A stretch of DNA of 64,000 nt from Pratylenchus scribneri (lineage: Eukaryota; Nematoda; Chromadorea; Rhabditida; Pratylenchidae): the NCBI GenBank assembly GCA_030063045.1, contig JAQSEB010000044.1:1-64000 (forward strand), in the 5' to 3' direction. This document shows positions 1 to 11,901 of the stretch, piece after piece. Made by a program: the position numbers and the translations under genes. Numbering within the stretch: the stretch's first letter is position 1; each line of letters starts with the position of its first letter. Below the pieces are notes generated by a model. It was not told where the DNA came from. It worked only from the letters and a program-made list of their open reading frames with translations, and searched no databases.

Positions 1-326
1 ATATATATATATATATATATGTATTCGTGTATGTATATAAATTCGATACAGCTTTTTGGATGCGTTGGTTGAGGTATTTTATTTATCTATTGGTCAAAAA
101 TTGTTATATTTGTTTTACAATTTTTCTTTTAGTTTAAAAACCGAGACTAGGCCATATCGAATGATACAAGTTTTTACTTTTTAGTAAGTCATTTGGCAAA
201 AAATATTTTATTTTTTAACATTTTTCACGCGAATATTAAGTTTATGTAGAGCTCAAATTTAATCGATTAGAGAAAGAAATCGCATTGTCGCGTTTTGGAA
301 ACATTTATAATTTAAATTTACTCTCA

Positions 327-584
327 TTAATAAATGAGAAACCGGTTTTAGATCTTACTACAAACTTTATACCATTTTATAGATCTCATCGAGAGGCGTC
401 ATTGATATACAATTTCTCATTGTTTGGTCAAAATTAAAGCATTTAAAACTAAACTTATATGATGGTTTAAATGGTTTAATACTCTTTAATTTTGGCCAAA
501 CCATGACATATACCAATCGATGCGTCTCGATGAGATCTACAAAATGGTATTTGTAGGGTTTAAAACCGGTTTGTGATTTATTAG
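327..584. mobile_element. Foldback MITE, copy 1
   Basis: About 258 bp form a long imperfect inverted repeat. The left arm starts near TAATAAATGAGAAACCGGTT and the right arm ends AACCGGTTTGTGATTTATTA. Each arm carries the words AGATCTCATCGAGA, GCATCGATTGGTATA and CCATGG/CCAAAATTAAAG in mirrored order. Related copies lie at about 4515-4920, 6425-6703, 8473-8745 and 43853-44105. There is no coding capacity, so this looks like a non-autonomous DNA transposon. Its exact ends and target duplication were not fixed. Confidence 0.75.
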
Positions 585-766
585 AAGTCAAAAATTGTTT
601 TTTCTGCAAAAAAATTTTCCATTATGATATCAAAATGCCTACGGAAGAGATTGACCAAAATGGCATAAATAAAGTTTTAAAAATATATTGAAAGATGGGT
701 AAGATATTGAGCCAATGAAAAAATTTAAAATTTGGATAGCCGAAATGTTTCAGAAAATTTAAAACT

Positions 767-3700
767 GACCCGAAATGCAAATGACGGAAATTCGGTGGTG
801 GACATGGATTTGCCTGTCACTTCTTTCATCAAATCCCTTGAAGCCGGCCCAACAATGTCCAATGCGGTGAAATTATTTGTCACATCCTGCAGTCGAATGT
901 CCATTCCCCATTCCTTGGCCCATCGACGAATCCAGATGGCCAAGCGAACTTGTTGAACGGTGGGTGCCACCAGGAAATAGCTGAAAAATGATATGTTAAA
1001 TGTTTGAAATAATTTTGGAAATTGGACATTTCTGCCAATGACTTGGCTAAACGAATTTTTAAAATCGTTTTTTAGAGACTTTTTTTTGGTCTATCAAATT
1101 TTAATTTCAGAGAACGGTAAAAACTTTTTGAAAAATAAAAGGATGTTTAAACCAAAACATTTTTTACTTACCCAATATTTCTTCTATTAGAAGCCCGTGG
1201 GCTTATAAACCCAAAAATGGGTAAAATTTGGGGTCTAACTTTGTTATTTGTGGACTTTTTTGAACAAATTATAGCGTTTTTTTAGACCCAAGGCAATAAG
1301 AAATGCAATAAAAAAAAATTTAGTCGAAAAGTTCATTATGCCAAGAGGTAGAGTGACCCAAAGTCGAGGGTGGACTTCTAATAGAGGGCTTCTACTTCTA
1401 ATAGTTATTTTACAGTAAATAACTTTTGACAAAAATATCAATACCGTTCTTAAATTGAAATTGCATAGATTTCCGAGTCAAATGTGAGCCCTTTCTCGAA
1501 TCTCGATGATATATTATGCCTAAAAAAGCACAGCATCTATTCTAATCCCTAGCTATTTCTAGAATGTCTATAAATTGTTTTAATAGATATATTAAAATTA
1601 AATTTCCATTTATTGGCATTTTTAATATAGGTAATTTTAGTGTGCTTAGTCGAGAATTTGGCCTCCATTTTTCTAGCCAAAATTTAAGCTATTCTTTGTG
1701 TAAGACAATAATAAACAAATGGAATAATTGAGAAATTACAAAGAATTTTTTCATTAATTTTTAATGGAATTTCTACTCACTGATGTTGACCAATTCGGCT
1801 AACAGTCAAATCGGTCACATAGCCGCCCCAATCATTTTGCATTCCCGTATAGATCGTTCTGAAAATAAATAAGTTTATTTAATCGAAAAGTTCAAAATTT
1901 TCTATTAGTAAGGATGAATTTTGGAATTGCTTTTACAGTTTGAGGAAGTTTTCAGGAATGAATGGGGGTAGGAATTTTGATGGGAAGAGACATTTGCGCG
2001 GAGAATGGGGAAAGCTAGGAAATCAACAGTATTATTATGCTGCTGTTGGGTGGGATTCGACTAAAAAAATTTAAGGTGATCTTCAAATTTTGGAGAATAT
2101 GCCTTGAGGTTATATTGGTGGAGGGACGATTGTCCGAAATCAGGACCCGTAGTAAAAGAATCGAGTAAATTTCGTGGGGAAAAATCCCAAGGAAAATTCC
2201 CTTTCCCTTAATCTAGCCCAATATATTAACCTTAAATTCAAACTTAATCCTAACCATAGATGAGATTCTTTTCTAAGTAACCAATGTAAATCCTCTATTA
2301 GTGACCCCGGGGTTACTAATTTTCAGACCCTCTGAGGTGGGAATTTTTCTGAAATTTTTGAGACAAAAAATGCTTATTTTGGCTTAATTTTACCTACTAA
2401 TTGGTTATTTCTACTAATTTGTTATTTTTGACAAAAAAATTTTTTGGGAAGAAGGGGGGTTACAAATAGAGGGGAGGGGTTTCAAATAGAGGAAGGGTCA
2501 CTAATAGAGGATTCACGGTAGCCGAAGATTGGCCTTACCCTCAAGGAGTCATTAAATGCTCTCACATTTGAAAATGTAAAAGTAAAACTGACGTGCCAAC
2601 GGGCCTATCAATGTTGGCAGAGCAAAGACGTTGAAGCAATGGGATCGCATCGGGTCCATCCAAATCGAATTTGCTAAAACTGGTCATGTCGATTAGGCCA
2701 ACTCGTTCACGGCATGTTTGATATTCCTTGGCCACCAACGGAAACCAATAGGGCTTCCCGCACAACGGATCCTGGGAGGTGAACAGTGTTTGACGGGGCA
2801 TTTCCGCCGACGGCTGGTCTGATTGATGATGATGATGCAATGGTGGGTTGTACCAAAGTGGTCTGCAAATCAATTGTTTTTTTAAACATTGCCATGCACA
2901 AAACACTAATTTTAAATAAATATTGACGTAATTTACTATACCATATTAATATTTCCCATTAGTATCGTAGTAGTTATCCAAATCAGGTACCCGAACCGGA
3001 ACCGAACCAAAGCCATTTTAGGCTAATAAGAATCGGTACCGGAATCGAGGGTCGGAATTGGAACTGAATGGTTTTACGGTACCGTTTTGAACTCTGATGA
3101 GGGGCACTTTTTGGTTATATTTTACCTTCGGTAGCCATTTTTTAGCTAAAAATATACGTGCCAGAGGCGATTAAAATTTCCCCCTGCATGGGCCATTTTT
3201 GGTCTAGTATTTTTCCATTCAGCTGGGTCATTCATTAAAGTTTAAACAGATATTTTTCTTAAAAGGATATTTTTTTAAATTCTTCAATGTATGGCACTTT
3301 TTATTCGAATTTTTCCCCGCGGAATTGTTTTTTTATCACAAAAATCTTCCTTTTATAACCCTTTTCTTAGTAGGCAAGTTCGATTTAAATCTTTGTGAAT
3401 TTTATCATTATAATTTGCGATTCGTTCCAGATTCGAAAAGTTAAAATGGCATAAAAATTAATGAATTCTCTGTTCTCTCTTTTAACTTCAATCCATTTTA
3501 TTTGCTAAAATTTATTTTCACCCACCTCTCATAACCCATATTTTCGGCAAAAACGGCGCCCGCATCCCGTAAATAATGATGAATGGGCGAAGTCCGTAGA
3601 TTGCGTGCCGTGTGGCATTGATGGGTGGGAGTCAATGTCTTGAAAATGTTGCTGGCCACTTCCGGCACCCTTTGATAGAGATATTGAGGATTTGAATGAA

Positions 3701-6700
3701 GTGGGAGGAAACGGGCAACATCCAATTTGTCAACACTGATCGTAGGGCCTGGCTGCCCGGCCAAAATCCAATCGGCCAGAATGAAGCCGAGGCCACCGGC
3801 AAATGATAAACCCTGGATTTGTGGAGGATTTAATCAAAATTTTGTTGCTATTTTATGAACAATTTTTTAGGAGATTAATTGATAAAATTGGAGGATTTAA
3901 ACCAAAATATTAAATAATCGTTCGGAATTTTTAGTTAATTGAATTTAGTTAGACTCCGATTGATCAGATATTGACAATTGGGGATAAGTGTTAAAAATTT
4001 TGCTTTAAATATATTATTAATTTTTTTTATTATTTAACACGGAAAATGATGCTTTTTTTTTTATTTCCGATTTTTTTCCTATCTAACAGTTGCCTACAAG
4101 AAAAAAGAAATTTTTAATGTGGTGTCCGATCGACTAAATTTTAGTAATGTGGTACACAATTTTACATCCGCCAACAAATGAATTCACTCTGGAAAATTTT
4201 TTTGTTGAATAATTTTCCCCTCACCTGTGCATTCATTCCATTTGCGATGAAATATCCGTGTGCCTGGTCCGATTCGCCAATCAATGGACGACTGTCCGGG
4301 GTGTACATTTCTGGGCTGGTGATCAAATCGCCGCGACTGAGTTTGGCCAATTCCGGGCATCGATTGATCAGATGCCGAAGCACAGTTCCTTCAGAAATTT
4401 ATTAATATTAAAAATGATTGGATTGTTAGTATGACAATTTGATGGAGTGGATAGACATGAATCAATTACCTACAAAAAATTCTTATTTTTACCAACAAAA
4501 CAGCAGGTTTTTGTATTCTATTAAACCAGCAGAAACCAATTTTAGACCATACAAACCTTATACTAATTTGTAGATCTCATCGTCATCGAGACCAGTTTTG
4601 TCCAAATGTCAAATTTCTGGTCATTCGCCTCGCCTCTCGTCTTTTTTTTTTAAGATGAGACGAGGACGACACAAATGACGAGGAAACACTGATCGAGACG
4701 CATCGATTGATGCATAATTTGTCATGGTTTAATCAAAATTTTAGGGTATCTTATATCAAACCGTAAACAGTTTAAACCATATCCCAATTTTTGGTTTTAA
4801 ACTCTTCAATTTTAGGCCAAAACCATGACGAATATTATACCAATCGATGCGTCTTGATTAGATTTACAAATTGATATAAGATTTGTAGGGTCTAATCTAA
4901 AATCGATTTTTGATTTGTTAGAATACAAAAACATGTTTTGCTGGTAAAATAAATATTTTCCTTTTTCCAACCAAAAATTTAAATTCATCTTGGTAAGCTC
5001 ATCAATGCCAGAATTTAACATTGAATTGTAAATTGGATTATACGAATATGGCATTGATCCCCTTACAAAGATGGCGCAAAATATTACACTAAAGTAAATG
5101 GCAAATTCATGTTTTTCTCATCTCAAAAAATCAGAAAAACCCTTCCATCTCGGAAGGTCACTAAACATTGCTAGATAGTAGGCCACTATTGGAGGATTTA
5201 GGCTAAGAAAAAGTTTTACAATTTTTATTTTTATTAATTAAATTTTTTTCCCATTTTATTTAATTTTTTCCCAAAACTCACTAAATTTATCCCAATTGGC
5301 CGCCGGCATTGTCCATTCCGGATTCCGGCCTCTCGTCTGCGCCGGCAGTGTCAATGATTGCAAATCGCCCTCCACAAATCCGCCACAAATTGTCCGAAAT
5401 TCCGTAGGGCAAATGTAGGTGTTCTCATCGAGGCAAATGAAAACCTGTGAAAAATTTTAAAAATTTTGCCAATTTATTAAAAAATTTAAGGAAAAAGTTC
5501 ATATTTTGTGATTTTTAAAATAATTATTTTGGAAAATTTTCGAAAAATTATTGATACGTATAAAATTTTTGAAAATGGATTTTAAAATTTTATGAAAAAA
5601 AAACTTTGAAATGTTAAAAATAATTTTTTCGAAATTTTTAAATATTGGGTTTTTTAAAAAAATTTTCATCAATATTTTGCCTATTTTTGAAAATTATATA
5701 AATATTTTATGCTTATATTCGCCCTCTTAAAAATTAATTATAGCAAAATATATTTACCGGACAATTTTGGGCATTTCCCCCAATGGAAGTTTGACTGTTG
5801 GAAAGTGGTTCAGTGCTGAGGAAAGTGTATGAGCATGGATGGGCCGCAATGTGGAGATGATTGTCAGGTGGAAGGTCCAACACCTCGACCAATGAGGCCC
5901 ACTTTAAAAATTTTTTATAAAAATTATTTTACGTTCAGGAAAAAAGAGTAATTTTATTTGCCCTGTCTCAGAAAAGATTCTTACGGTTCAGTAATTTATT
6001 ATAAATCTCGTCAAGACACATCATTTGAATATATAATAAACTTAATTTTGAACCAAAAAACACAAAAATTGGTTTTTAAACCGTTTATTATCAAATTTTG
6101 ATCAAATTATTTAAACCATTCATCAATGCATTTTATTAGCTAGATCTATCCAATCAATGGTAATATAAATTGCGAATGTAGGTTGTAGGATAAACTATTC
6201 TTAAGCCATTATATTGGTTGAGGTCATTTCAGTCTCGTCATTTCATTTCCATTTTTCTAGCGATTTCGATGACAAGCAGTAGGCCGTAGCTCGCCATGTA
6301 ATTAACCAATTTATAAATGATCTAAAGTAGAATTAATAGCCCTAAATCGTGCGAGGACACTTCCTAAATAGACAAAGGACGGTGCAAATATGGGCGTTTC
6401 CTAAAATGGTGCAAATGTGCATGTTTTCGACTATAATAAATCATAAACTGGTTTTAGACCTTACAAACCTTATACCATTTTATAGATCTCATCGAGACGC
6501 ATCGATTGGTATATAATTTGCCATGGTTTGACCCAAAATAAAATGGTATTAAACCATTTTTCCAGTTTCTGGTTTTAAACTCTTTTTAGGCCAAACCATG
6601 ACACTTTATATACCAATCGATGCGTATCGATGAGACCTAGAAAATGGTATAAGGTTTGTAAGGTTTTAAACCGGTTTATGATTTATTATAATCGAAAACA

Positions 6701-9700
6701 TGCACATTTGCACCGTTTTAGGAAATCCTAGCACCGCCCTAAATATTGGCTATCCATTGGTATATAGATCATCGAAAATTGTTGTTTTGGCCAAGTTATG
6801 GCCATAAATACAAAAATAAAGCGATTTTTCAAAATTTTTGCCACAACTTGGCCGAAACTTTACATTTTTTTTATTTTTGGATGATCAAAATATATCATTA
6901 GATAGGATAGCAAATAATTAGGGTTATTAAATGCATTTTAGATGATTTAAAATGACTAATTGACTGATGAGCTATATTGTTTGTCAAAATCGCTGTGAAC
7001 ACGAAGTGGCCGAGACCGAAATATCCCCTCTCTCGAATATATCAAATTATTTCAATTTCGACATTATGTACTCTTTTTTTTTTAAACATTTTCAATATTT
7101 TATTCTAAAAAAATTAATACTGTCTCATAAAAACCTTTGAAATTAAAAAAAAATGCACTCACAATGCCGGCCGCATTCACAAATGTGTTTGCATCGATGA
7201 AACCTTAAATAAATTTTAAAAATTAATTTTTTGGGTGATAAAAAAACCTTCATCCGTGTCTACCGCATAAACTCGGCTCTCCTCATTCAGCAGAACTTTT
7301 TTGACGGAACAATTTTCGTGCACCTGAACGCCCATTTCCTTGCAATGATCGGTTAGGAGACGGCAAAGGCCCATCACGTCGATGGTTGCATCCAATGGAG
7401 AAATTACGGCCAACTTGGAAAATGAAATTATTCTTATTTTATTAATTTGGTAAAATCAGTTAAATTACGTAAAAAATGGTCGAGAATGATTTTGAATTAT
7501 CTTAAGGTTTTTTACGGTTTTTGGAAGGAACATAAAGTTAGGAATTGGAATCCGCAATTTGCAAAAGTGAAGAAGGGCCCTTATTAGTTTTGCTGCTATT
7601 CATTTTTTTAAGGTTTTTGCCTAGCTTTCTGTTAAGGTTAAAGCCCCAAATTAAGGCTGGTTTAGTTCTGCGAAAATTTTCGAGTGTCGAGTGAAGGATT
7701 TCTACTTTATTTTTGCAAATTTTGGACTTAAACTTAACATGTTCAAGGATTTGCCATCTTCATAAGGTTTTCCAGCTATCTCTCAAGGATTTTGGCCAAT
7801 TTTAAAGTTCCAACTTAAGAATTTTGGAACATCATATCATAAGGTTTTTTAAGGCTATCTGAGTTTTTAATCCATTTTAGGGTTTTTCGTGGGGATTAGT
7901 TTTGTATTTTAGAAAGCTAATCTAAATCATCATCTCATCATCAATATGTGATTTTATAGAGTAGTAAATATCATTTAGAATTTACTTTTCCTAATTAAAT
8001 TTTAGCTTTTACAATTTTTTGTTATGCTTATCAATTTTCTAAATCATTTTACAGATACACTATTTTCTGTTTTTTAATGTTTTATTAAAAATTTTACTGA
8101 CTACAATATTAAAGTTATGGACAAAAACCTTGAGATTCTGTTACCAATTTACGTAAATTTTTTGCCACCCAAACCTTGAGATCCTCGGTTGCCAGCATTG
8201 GCCATCGACTGAGCATTTCACCGGGGCAATCCACCAGTTCACATTCCGATGAACTGGACGGGTCAGTGCATAGCCTTGTGTATAGTCGCCTGGCATTGAT
8301 GGCCATTTCATCGCTTGCCGCTAAATACACTCGACCACAGCGGCTGAAATCTGCAGAGATTAATTAATTTTACGAGTTATAATAATCAATAAAAATAATT
8401 TTAGTTCAGAAAACATGTCAGTAAAGGTAATTTATACTATTATTTTTTACGGGCAAAAGAGTGTTTTTGACATCCAATAAATCAGAAACCGGTTTTAGAC
8501 TCTACAAACCGTATATTATTTTGTAGATCTCATCAAGACGCATCGATTGGTATAAAATTTGTCATGGTTTGGCCCAAAATTAAAGAGTTCTAAACCAAAA
8601 GCTTTAAAAATATGGTTTAAACGGTTTAATACTTTGAAATTTGGCCAAACCATGACAAATTTATATAACAATTGATGCGTTTGGTGAGATTTACAAAATG
8701 ATATAAGGTTTGTAGAGTCTAAGACCGGTTTTGATTTATTAGATGTCAAACTGTTTATGTCGTTGACATTTTTGTAAATTTTTAGGGGCATTGACATTTT
8801 GTTGATCAGCGACCAAAATTTACTCCAAATAGGCATTTTTGATAAATTTTATTATTTATTATTTTGAATGAATTACTAAATGCGCCATCCTTGGCCAATT
8901 CATTGTAAATTTCGAATGATTTTCGCACAACGGCACGCATCGATGGATCGGAATAGAACATTGGACTGGCTAAAAATTATATGGGGAAATATTTAATATT
9001 TTTTTCAATGTGCTTAAATCTTTTAAATGATCGACATAAATTTAATTTAAATAATTTTTATTAAATTCGGCAAATATTTAAAATGGCGTAGATTTTTAGC
9101 GGTTTAATGATTTGTCCTGACCCAAAGACATATATCCAAAGAGTAGATTTAATCAATTCGTAACGCTCGAAAATGATTGGGCTTAAGATTTAATAAATTT
9201 TAATTTACTTTTGAACCAAAAATAATTCGATAATTTACACGGTTTATTATCCTTATTTTTTACCAAACCATGGCGAATATATGTCGTAGGAAAAGTTGAA
9301 ATTCAGGAAAAGTTGAAATTTATACACTATTTTTGTCAGAGAATTAGAGAAAGTTCGAATTTCGAAAAACTAACTAGGGGTTTAGGGTTAGGGGCTCGGC
9401 AGCATGGGATTAGGGGTAGGGGCTAAGGGCTAGGGTTAGGTTTGTACTCTGCTTCTTCGGCGAAATAGTGTGTAAATTTCACCTTTTCCTGAATTTCAAC
9501 TATTCCTACAACATATACACAAACCTAGGCGTCTTGAACAGCCCTATCCTAGAAATATTGTACGCTGTACGGAGTCTAGGACAAACCATTAATAAACCGC
9601 TAAAATCTTTTCGCCATTTTCAATACCCTTTCGCCATTATCAACTATTTTCGTTTTATTAAATGTTTTTTTCGTCAAATTAAATAACATGATATCGATAT

Positions 9701-9990
9701 TTTACTTATTTAATTATTTATAAACACAAACTTAGTTGACCAATGCTGACTCTGGTTGCATTGTGGGCACCAATTCTGGAAAAATAAATATAAAATTAAT
9801 AATTTAAAAATATTTGCATAAAAACGAACAAATTCCGCTCGAACAAGAAGACATCTTTAGCACCTTAAATTGTTTATGAATTTATTTTCATTTAGTAAAG
9901 GCAAATTTAATTACCTCTCTTGGCCAAATTGTAAGCTACAGAAAGTCCCATCAATCCGCCGCCACAAATAACAATCCGTGGAACATGCAT
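767..9990 (-). CDS. PDPR: Pyruvate dehydrogenase phosphatase regulatory subunit-like FAD protein (3' end outside window)
   Basis: Spliced minus-strand gene of about 14 recognisable exons, starting at the ATG at 9988-9990. Exon 1 carries a Rossmann FAD motif (VICGGGLMGLSVAYNLAKR). A 25-nt micro-exon (9830-9854) supplies the end of the second beta strand. Later exons lie near 9735-9781, 8880-8970, 8131-8352, 7247-7413, 7163-7203, 5757-5905, 5283-5443, 4225-4390, 3528-3815, 2560-2868, 1782-1860 and 767-980. Diagnostic stretches include SPEMYTPDSRPLIGES and LRTSPIHHYL, and the aminomethyltransferase-like IYTGMQNDWGGY and FTALDIVGPASRDLM. The order DAO, FAO_M, GCV_T is that of PDPR. PDPR is a mitochondrial subunit that lowers pyruvate dehydrogenase phosphatase activity. 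Dimethylglycine or sarcosine dehydrogenase is the alternative, but the residue pattern fits PDPR better. The last part of the GCV_T domain is missing from the window. Confidence 0.85.
1165..1412. mobile_element. TACCGT-family MITE-like inverted repeat (TTCTATTAGAAGCCC termini)
   Basis: The left end TTCTTCTATTAGAAGCCC is mirrored by GGGCTTCTACTTCTAATAG on the right, inside a PDPR intron. The interior contains GGGTTTATAAGCC-like words and no ORF. A related element lies at 56331-56580 (TTCTTCTATTTGAAGCCC to GGGCTTCTAATG). It is probably a non-autonomous DNA transposon, with approximate ends. Confidence 0.55.
2285..2521. mobile_element. MITE with CCTCTATTAGTGACC terminal inverted repeats
   Basis: TAAATCCTCTATTAGTGACC at 2287 is matched in inverse by GGTCACTAATAGAGGATTCACGGTA ending near 2521. 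The interior is AT-rich with a G-rich patch and has no ORF. It sits in a PDPR intron. The outer TACCGT is shared with the elements at 56331 and 56922. Confidence 0.65.
2980..3105. repeat. GGTACCGGAA-rich short repeat
   Basis: An intron segment with several copies of GGTACC/GGAACCGAACC words, bounded by CAGGTACCCGAACCGG and TTTTACGGTACCG. It looks like the remnant of a small inverted-repeat element. No coding potential is seen. Confidence 0.35.
4515..4921. mobile_element. Foldback MITE, copy 2 (with insertion)
   Basis: Same family as 327-584, starting near TAAACCAGCAGAAACCAATTTTAGACC and ending TCTAAAATCGATTTTTGATTTGTTAGA. The left arm is interrupted near 4580-4690 by a GAGACGAGG-rich insert, which makes this copy longer than the others. 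No ORF. Confidence 0.65.
6425..6703. mobile_element. Foldback MITE, copy 3
   Basis: Same family: ATAATAAATCATAAACTGGTTTTAGACC at the left is mirrored by AAACCGGTTTATGATTTATTAT at the right. It is flanked on both sides by mirrored GTGCAAATGTGCATGTTTTCGA and TCGAAAACATGCACATTTGCAC, so the inverted repeat extends beyond the element core to about 6375-6740. It lies in a PDPR intron. Confidence 0.75.
8473..8745. mobile_element. Foldback MITE, copy 4
   Basis: Same family: CAATAAATCAGAAACCGGTTTTAGAC is mirrored by GTCTAAGACCGGTTTTGATTTATTAG. The words GATCTCATCAAGACGCATCGATTGG and TTGATGCG are in mirrored order. No coding function. Confidence 0.75.
9361..9445. repeat. GGGTTAGGG-like degenerate telomere-type tract
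   Basis: A short run reads AGGGGTTTAGGGTTAGGGGCTCGG then GATTAGGGGTAGGGGCTAAGGGCTAGGGTTAGG. It is a degenerate array of (T)TAGGG-type words inside the second half of the PDPR introns. It is only about 85 bp and not a telomere. Confidence 0.5.
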
Positions 9991-10523
9991 TTTATTAAAA
10001 AATTCTCTGAAGTATAAATTTGATAAAGGAATTTTGGTATTTTTTTTAATGTTGTCAATAAAATTCTCTGTTCTCTCTATCCATACTTTATACTTTTTTC
10101 GTGGAAAGAAAATAACAAGAAGAACTACATACAAATACAAAGAAGTGAAAAAGCTTTTTTGTGCATCCAATTTGATGCAAAAGACTTTTCAAATAATTCT
10201 TTTTAGGGTTAAGGTTAGGACCAGCAGCAGCAGTTTTGCCAGCATAAACCTTAGTGAATGAAAAATATGACAAAACCAAAAAAAAGATATGGGGCAATTT
10301 CGATGAAAAAATTTGGCATTTTTATGGCAACAATTTTTAACTAAAATATTGAAATAATCGTTTATTTTACAAATCATACTTATTTGATATTCGTGTTCGT
10401 GTATTAGATTTCGCATTATTCTAATAAAGCTTATTTTGGGGATGAGAAACCATCAAAAAATTTTAATAATTGAGAACTCGGAATTCAATTTGCCATAAAC
10501 CATAGACCAATTCTTTAGAGAAA
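9991..10523. other. PDPR upstream region, no gene seen
   Basis: AT-rich DNA upstream of the PDPR start codon at 9990. Possible 5' UTR and promoter for that gene. No convincing exon or repeat was found before the minisatellite. Confidence 0.4.
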
Positions 10524-10537
10524 AAAGTAAAAAATTA

Positions 10538-11142
10538 AAAAAACAAATGTTTGGCGAACATTTTCCGGAAAGAAAAAACAAATGTTTGGCGAACATTTAC
10601 CGGAAAGAAAAAAACAAATGTTTGGCGAACATTTTCCGGAAAGAAAAAACAAATGTTTGGCGAACATTTTCCGGAAAGAAAAAACAAATGTTTGGCGAAC
10701 ATTTTCCGGAAAGAAAAAACAAATGTCTGGCGAACATTTTCCGGAAAGAAAAAACAAATGTTTGGCGAACATTTTCCAGAAAGAAAAACTGGCGAACATT
10801 TTCCGGAAAGAAAAACAAAGTTTGGCGAACATTTACCGGAAAGAAAAAAAACAAATGTTTCGCGAACATTTGCCGGAAAGAAAAACTGGCGAACATTTTC
10901 CGGAAAGAAAAACAAAGTTTGGCGAACATTTTCCGGAAAGAAAAAACAAATGTTTGGCGAACATTTTCCGGAAAGAAAAAACAAATGTTTGGCGAACATT
11001 TTCCGGAAAGAAAAAACAAATGTTTGGCGAACATTTTCCGGAAAGAAAAAACAAAGTTTGGCGAACATTTTCCGGAAAGAAAAAACAAATGTTTGGCGAA
11101 CATTTTCCGGAAAGAAAAAACAAATGTTTGGCGAACATTTTC
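10538..11142. repeat. Minisatellite, 35-bp unit, about 17 copies
   Basis: The tandem unit is CAAATGTTTGGCGAACATTT followed by TCCGGAAAGAAAAAA. Cytosines opening successive units fall at 10544, 10579, 10615 and 10650, a spacing of 35-36 bp. Shortened units of about 23-33 bp occur near 10782-10930. The unit contains the palindrome-like words GTTTGGCGAAC and TTCCGGAA. Because 35 is not a multiple of 3, open frames run through it in all six frames. These are not genes. Confidence 0.95.
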
Positions 11143-11901
11143 AATTGAATCGGGTACGGGCATCCAGCCAGCAAAGATGTCAGCTGAATTCATTGATTTT
11201 TTTCAAATTAGCCAATAGAGAAAAATAAAAATGGAGTATCCCTGAACAGATTAATTCATCCTCAAAAACATTGAAGAAACCGCTTCTCTACCTCTCTCTC
11301 TCTCTCTTCTACCTTCGGTACCCTCATTTTATCGGCATTTTGGCCCAATTTGATCTCATCATCGCCACTCGCCGGCCTATTACTTTCTTCACAATCGAAT
11401 CCAGCAATAAAAATCGTTCGCGCCATCTTTAACTTTTATTTTTTCCTTCTCTTATCCATTGGCCAAATTCTCCTTCCTCCTCATCAGCCAATCGCTTCTC
11501 CTTCATATTTCTTCTGTTCTTCATTAGTTTGGACCATTTTTCTCGGCATTTCTCTTGGCCAATCATCCAAAGCAAATTCCCCTCCAATCAGCACCTTTCT
11601 CTCCTCACTAACTCAATCCACTTCATTTTGGCACTCGCTTACCCAATTTTAATCTAATTTACCCCCTCCATTCCCTAAACTCTCACCAATCGAAACAAAT
11701 CCATTAAAGTTGAGGTATGTGGCGCGCGCTTTTGAGAATATTCCATAGAGATTAAGGAAGGGGATAATAATAATAATATCCAAAATCCATCGACATTTAT
11801 ATTTCCAAATTTTCCATTAAAAATACATAAATAAAGGTAAATCTTCCATCCTTCATTCCAATTTGAATCAACTCTTCCTCATACATTAATCAACAAAAAT
11901 T
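11143..11901. other. Intergenic region with pyrimidine-rich stretch
   Basis: Holds a CT repeat (about 11287-11308) and a long CT/CATT-rich tract up to about 11700. No supported exon was seen. It probably includes the promoter and 5' UTR of the secreted-protein gene starting at 11902. Confidence 0.4.

Noticed and set aside
9361..9445. Telomere or chromosome end
   Set aside because: Only a short degenerate TTAGGG-like tract inside an intron, with genes on both sides.
10535..11228. Several long open frames (up to 225 codons) on both strands
   Set aside because: They are translations of a 35-bp minisatellite in all frames; the period is not a multiple of three and many begin at TTG.
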